Shown in pieces: positions 60,161-64,000 of a DNA stretch of 64,000 nt. The stretch lies in the NCBI RefSeq assembly GCF_003597395.2, contig NC_133769.1, positions 174,212,869 to 174,276,868 on the forward strand, in the 5' to 3' direction. Every line of letters begins with the position of its first letter. Position 1 is the stretch's first letter. The notes under the pieces are model-generated. The model was not told where the DNA came from and searched no databases. It worked only from the letters and a program-made list of their open reading frames with translations. Position numbers and translations under genes: made by a program. Origin of the DNA: Chelonoidis abingdonii (lineage: Eukaryota; Chordata; Testudines; Testudinidae).

Positions 60161-60472
60161 CAGGACCGGTGCTAGAGTTTTTCGCGCCCTAGGCACACGG
60201 CCATTTCGCCACCCTGAGTGCTGCTTCCGTGGCTCTGGTGGAGCTGCCGCAGCCATTTCTGCGAAGGGTCCGTTGGTCCGTGGCTCCAGTGGAGCTGCCG
60301 CAGCCATGCCTGCGGCAGCTCCACCAGAACCACAGACCAAGGGACCCTCCGCAGGCACGACTGCAGCAGGTCCACCGGAGCCGCCTGCCGCCCCCCTGCA
60401 AAATGCCGCCCCCCAAAAATCCTGGTGCCCTAGGCGATTGCCTAGTTCGCCTCAATGGAAGCGCCGGCCCTG
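60161..60472. mobile_element. CpG-rich hAT MITE with exact 8-bp duplication
   Basis: A 312-bp element between CAAACAAT (60153-60160) and CAAACAAT (60473-60480). The termini are CAGGACCGGTGCT and, reversed, CAGGGCCGGCGCT, differing only by transitions. The interior is strikingly CpG-rich: the block GTGGCTCYRGTGGAGCTGCC occurs twice in direct order 51 bases apart (60229, 60280) and then inverted (from about 60310), giving a large hairpin. The open frames in all directions come from this composition and are not genes. Confidence 0.93.
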
Positions 60473-60642
60473 CAAACAATTCTTCTAAAAATGTCTGTCT
60501 GGGGTGCCTTTTCTGAACTCCTCTTGTTTCTTACAAATGTATTCCTGGAAAAAAGATTAACTGTGGCTCCACTCAATGAATGGTTCTTGGATTGGAGCAG
60601 CTGAAGGTATTGCCTTAGGGCTTGGCTACACTTGGAAATGTG

Positions 60643-60738
60643 CAGCGCTGGGAGTTACAGCTGTGGTCGTACAGCTGTGTAGGAACAGCGCTGCAGTGTG
60701 GCCACACTCACAGCTACCAGCGCTGCAGTGTGGCCACA
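60643..60738. repeat. Subterminal repeats in the Harbinger element
   Basis: The self-complementary 8-mer CAGCGCTG occurs at 60643, 60686 and 60718. The last two are part of CAGCGCTGCAGTGTGGCCAC, repeated 32 bases apart. Their place next to the terminus suggests binding sites for the transposon's own proteins, but this is inference. Confidence 0.7.
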
Positions 60739-60939
60739 TTTGCAGCAGTTGCAGTGCTGTTGGGAGTGGTACATTGTGGGCAGCTATCCCACTGAGCACC
60801 TCATCCCATTTTGGCGCTGTGGGTTGTGGGAAGGGGATGGAAGTGTGCGGGTCATTCCGCTTCCTGTCCCAACGCCCCGTGGTGCATCGCTCCAGCAGTT
60901 TCGTGCCATTGTGAGTCTGCAGCGCGGTTTCTGTTAGAA

Positions 60940-62140
60940 ATGGAGCCTGAGCTGCTGAGGACTTTGCTGATGAATGTCGCCCGCACATCACGTTTGGCGG
61001 TTGAGCTATTCCTTATGCTCCAAAGTGACAGTGAGGAGTCCGACAACGACGATGATGATACAGATATAGATTCACCTGACGCGTGTGACACTAAATTGCT
61101 TGTGGCAGTAATGGACGTGCTCAGCAGCATGGAACGCCGCCTTTGGGCTCGGGAAACAAGCACTGAGTGGTGGGATCACATCATCCTGCAAGTCTGGGAT
61201 GACGAGCAGTGGCTGCAGAACTTTCGGATGAGGAAAGCCACTTTCATGGGACTGTGTGCTGAGACTTGCCCCACCCATGCGGGCAAGGACATGAGATTAG
61301 AGCTTGCCCTGACGGTGGAGGAGAGGTGTGGACTTTGACAGTCTGGAAGTATGGGCAACTCCAGACAGCTAGCGATCGGTCACGAACCAGTTTGGATGGG
61401 AAAGTCAACGCTTGGAATTAGTTGTTGATGCAAGTTTGCAGGCCATTAATCGTCAATCCTGCTAACGAGAACCGTGACTCTGGGGAACGTGCAGACATTC
61501 TGGATGGGCTTCTCGCACAAAATGGGTTTCCCAACTGTGGGGGGGCGATAGATGGGCATGCATATTCCTATCTGGCGCCACCCCACCAGGCATCCGAGTC
61601 ATTAATCGGAAGGGATATTCTCTATGGTTCTTAGATCGCTTGTGGATCACTGTGGGCGTTTCACTGACATTTACCAGCTGGCGCTGGAACGGTCATGATG
61701 CACGCATTCTTCTTGGAACAGTGGCCTGTTCAGAAGCTGCAGGCCGGGACTTTTTTCCCAACTGAAAGATTCACAGTAGGGACGTTGAAATGCCCATTTG
61801 TGATTCTTTGGAGACCCGCTTACCCTTAATGCCTTGGGCTCAGAAACCGTACACAGGGAAGCTTTGACAGGAGCAACGAGACAGTTCAACTACAGGCTGA
61901 GCTGGTGCACGAATGACTGTGCGAGTCGCTTTCGGCCGTCTTAAAGGGCACTGGAGGTGGTCTACTGGCAAAGCTAGACTTGGGGAAAAGCAGCAATCCC
62001 TGTGGTTATATCGCGTGTACCTCATAATCTTTGTGAAGGGAAGGATGAAACATTCAGTGACGAATGGACCTCTGAGTTCAAGCCTGGGGCTGAATTTGCA
62101 CAGCCAGAGAAGCAGGGCTTACTAGAGAGGCCCAGCACAG
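60940..62140 (+). pseudogene. Harbinger (HARBI1-like) transposase, broken
   Basis: DDE-type nuclease that would cut the element out. ATG at 60940 opens 133 codons: MEPELLRTLLMN, an acidic stretch (SDSEESDNDDDDTDID), then WWDHIILQVWDDEQWLQNFR, the conserved N-terminal helix region. A stop at 61336 ends it. In other frames: GFPNCGGAIDG with the first catalytic Asp (about 61530-61560), the DHCGRFTDIY and NGHDARIL blocks (second Asp, about 61640-61710), LPLMPWAQKPYTG, and TVRVAFGRLKG (61916) where active relatives have Glu, so the third acidic residue appears lost. Confidence 0.88.
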
Positions 62141-62279
62141 GGCTCAAGGATTAGGGATGCCTTGAGGGAGCAATTTGAGGCGAAAGGCAACAGTAATGTT
62201 TGGTGCCTTGCACTGGTGTTCAGTGCAGTGGTTATAATGATTTTTCCCTTGGGGTACTGTATGTTTCTCTTTCTGCAAT

Positions 62280-62317
62280 AATAAAAACCGTTTTAAAAGC
62301 CAAAGAAATCCTTTATT
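62280..62317. terminator. Convergent poly(A) signals
   Basis: AATAAA on plus at 62280-62285 and on minus at 62312-62317 (TTTATT on plus), 26 bases apart, between the ends of the two converging transposon genes. Confidence 0.65.
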
Positions 62318-62599
62318 AAAAATACAGTACATAAAAGGTTGGGGGGGGGTAGGGTGATGAACTGTACAGTCAGATGTTAGAATATGTCCTGGCTGGAGTG
62401 CTGTGCAGTGCCTGCTGCACTTCAGGATTACTATGCTGCATGGTGATGGGGGTTGAGTGCAGAGGGTAAGGGTCGTAGTTCTCAGGGCTGATAGGTGTAC
62501 GTACAGGTGTGGGTGGCAGCTGGTGGTGGTAGGAAGCAGGATACTGGGGAAAGGGGTTATGAGCAAACACTGGGGCAAAAGGGAGAGAGCTTTGGGATT

Positions 62600-64000
62600 G
62601 GGGTGGGTTAGCAAGGTATAGCTCTGCCTGCATGGCTACCAGTGACTGCATACAGTCTGTTTGGCGTACCGGGAGGCTTATAAACTGGTTTTCTTCTTTG
62701 CCAATTCTTTTTTCCTGTTAGCCAATTCTTTTTTCCTGCTTTCTGTTTGCCTCCAATGGTGCATTTTGTCTCTCCAGTCCTGCGCTCTCTTACTGTCTCT
62801 GTCATACTGATTCATAACTGCTATCACCAACTCCTCTTTGGTTCTCCTTGTCCTCCTTCTCAAGTTCTGGAGTCTCTTCTCTGTAGTGTTTAGAGCCATA
62901 GTATTCGAGGTCACTTTTAAAAAAGGAAACAGAAACAGTTATTACAGAGGCTGCACTGTTTATAATCAAGGTTGGAGGAGTGTGTAGACTCTCTCTGTAG
63001 CATCATTCACACATACCTAACATAGCACAGAGAGGCAACAGCAGACAGGACATGATGAGTACTAGGGGCATCTCACTAATGAATCAATGTTTCTGCTGCG
63101 ACTCCCCTGGGAATGGTAGCTGCCTGAGTGAGTCTGGGCTCAGTGGGGTTTTTGTGCTTTGAGGAAAGCAAAGACCAGCTGTGGGGAAAGACGACTGATC
63201 AATATCCCTACATTTTCCACAGGATTTTATCCTTCCAGATATATCCCTGCTCTGTGTCACCTGGGAAGAGCGGGAGGGTCTTCTCCAGCAACGTGGATTC
63301 CGCCCTGGTCCCTATGCAGCTTGTCTGTGTGCAGCAATGGTCCCCCACCCCTCGCAGCACAGTGGCGCGGACGCGTTAGCCTGACTGGGACAAGGACCAC
63401 GGTAGCTCTCCCTATAAACTTGCGCAAGCACATTGCCCATGCTCTGGCAGAAACTTTTGCAGAGATTACAGAGGCTGATTACCGCGACGTGATAGACCAA
63501 ATCAATGGGCTATTCCACATGTAGGCATGCATGCATGCACTTGGTAGCCATAACGCCCCACCTCCTCTCTCAAAACATTTTAAAAGCTGCTTACTGGGAT
63601 CACGCTCCTCTGCTTCTTCTTCACCAACAAGTTCCAGCTGCTGCGACTGGCTACTTTTTCCCTGCTTGAGAAGAGCTCCTGGCTGCATGCCTCCTGGGAC
63701 TCTGGGGTATCTCCACCACCCCAGTACCCTCAGTCTCTGGTTCCTCCCACCCTCCCCCACCTCCTCTCCCGGCTCTGAACTGTCCATCGTGGTCTCGATT
63801 TGCAGTGGGGTCACTCCCAAGTATTCTATCCCAGGCTCGTTGTACAAAACGGCAGGTCGTGGGAGCAGCACCTGAGCGCCGGTTTCCTTCACGGGCTTTG
63901 CAATAGGCACTCCGCAACTCCTTTACTTTTAGCCCTGCACTGCAGCGCATCCCGTTCATGGCCCCTTTGCAGGCAAGGACTTGAATATCTGCCATAGATA
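62600..64000 (-). pseudogene. Harbinger Myb/SANT-like DNA-binding protein, broken
   Basis: The accessory protein that in PIF/Harbinger elements binds DNA and helps the transposase. Near the window end the minus strand gives LKVKELRSAYCKAREGNRRS followed by GAAPTTCRF, the end of a Myb/SANT-like trihelix domain, whose start lies beyond 64000. An acidic/Gln linker follows in another frame (SQSQQLELVGEEEAEERDP). About 600 bases further on, 62678-62914 gives TEKRLQNLRRRTRRTKEELV and a basic, coiled-coil-like KKELANRKKELAKKK end. The interval could be an intron, since an AAAAG follows a T-rich run right before the second block. Frameshifts split the first block. Confidence 0.75.
63395..63524 (+). 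other. Plus-strand open segment antisense to the Myb-like gene
   Basis: Ends in KHIAHALAETFAEITEADYR and DVIDQINGLFHM before a stop. It is part of a 121-codon open frame (63159-63524) and reads like amphipathic-helix protein sequence. It lies in the presumed intron of the minus-strand gene. I do not recognise a family, and it may be a further transposon exon or chance. Confidence 0.35.

Larger units (their letters stand above)
60618..64000. mobile_element. PIF/Harbinger transposon, two genes, cut by window end
   Basis: The left end GGGCTTGGCTACACTTGG follows TTA (60615-60617), the usual 3-bp Harbinger target. It contains a transposase remnant on plus and a Myb/SANT-like protein remnant on minus, the two-gene set of PIF/Harbinger elements, with poly(A) signals between. 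At least 3.4 kb lies in the window; the right end is outside. Confidence 0.85.

Noticed and set aside
60116..60516. Many overlapping open frames on both strands
   Set aside because: They follow from the CpG-rich, stop-poor composition of the hAT MITE.

Overview
The window looks like non-coding nuclear DNA from a non-avian sauropsid, most probably a turtle. It carries several CR1 LINEs, including one with the classic (ATAGAATC)n-type 3' end and several ending in TTCTTATG-type repeats. It also holds MIR-like SINEs, Penelope-like retroelements, hAT, mariner and Harbinger DNA transposons, solo LTRs and a decayed U6 copy. I recognised no intact host gene and no convincing host exon. All recognisable coding sequence is transposon-derived and broken. 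There is one 994-base assembly gap (22887-23880). No bacterial-type operon, CRISPR array or rRNA/tRNA gene was seen. Family names come from motif recognition, without a database search.

Layout. 1-4.5 kb: A+T-rich sequence with a U6 pseudogene, a small tandem duplication and an old CR1 scrap. 4.5-6.1 kb: a broken RTE-like LINE (minus strand). 6.5-8.4 kb: a tandem array of about 235-bp units split by a solo LTR and then by a 5'-truncated LINE; removing both restores the 235-bp period. 8.4-10.9 kb: a CR1 piece, then an hAT transposon split by a palindromic Penelope-like element (PLE). 14.1-15.5 kb: a CR1 3' end split by a 1-kb mariner/Tigger-like element. 16.9 kb: a 179-bp palindromic PLE remnant. 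17.6-19.9 kb: a CR1 with a perfect 21-bp-arm palindrome. 22.3-24.7 kb: a CR1 containing the gap, then a solo LTR.

27-34.7 kb: a Harbinger-like MITE, MIR-like SINEs, an hAT MITE and a classic CR1 tail. 36.3-41 kb: a 3-kb PLE with reverse transcriptase and GIY-YIG remnants, sitting inside the RT frame of a CR1. 41.3-41.8 kb: two MITEs. 46.8-49.1 kb: another long CR1. 50.0-50.6 kb: two abutting MITEs. 53.1-54.3 kb: a 1.1-kb solo LTR with a 5-bp target duplication. 60.2-60.5 kb: a CpG-rich hAT MITE. 60.6 kb to the window end: a PIF/Harbinger transposon with a transposase remnant (+) and a Myb/SANT-like remnant (-) converging on closely spaced poly(A) signals.

The strongest result is the insertion history. 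Many junctions can be read at base level from target-site duplications, and three separate PLE copies share one fold-back design in which an inverted copy of the 3' end sits at the 5' side.
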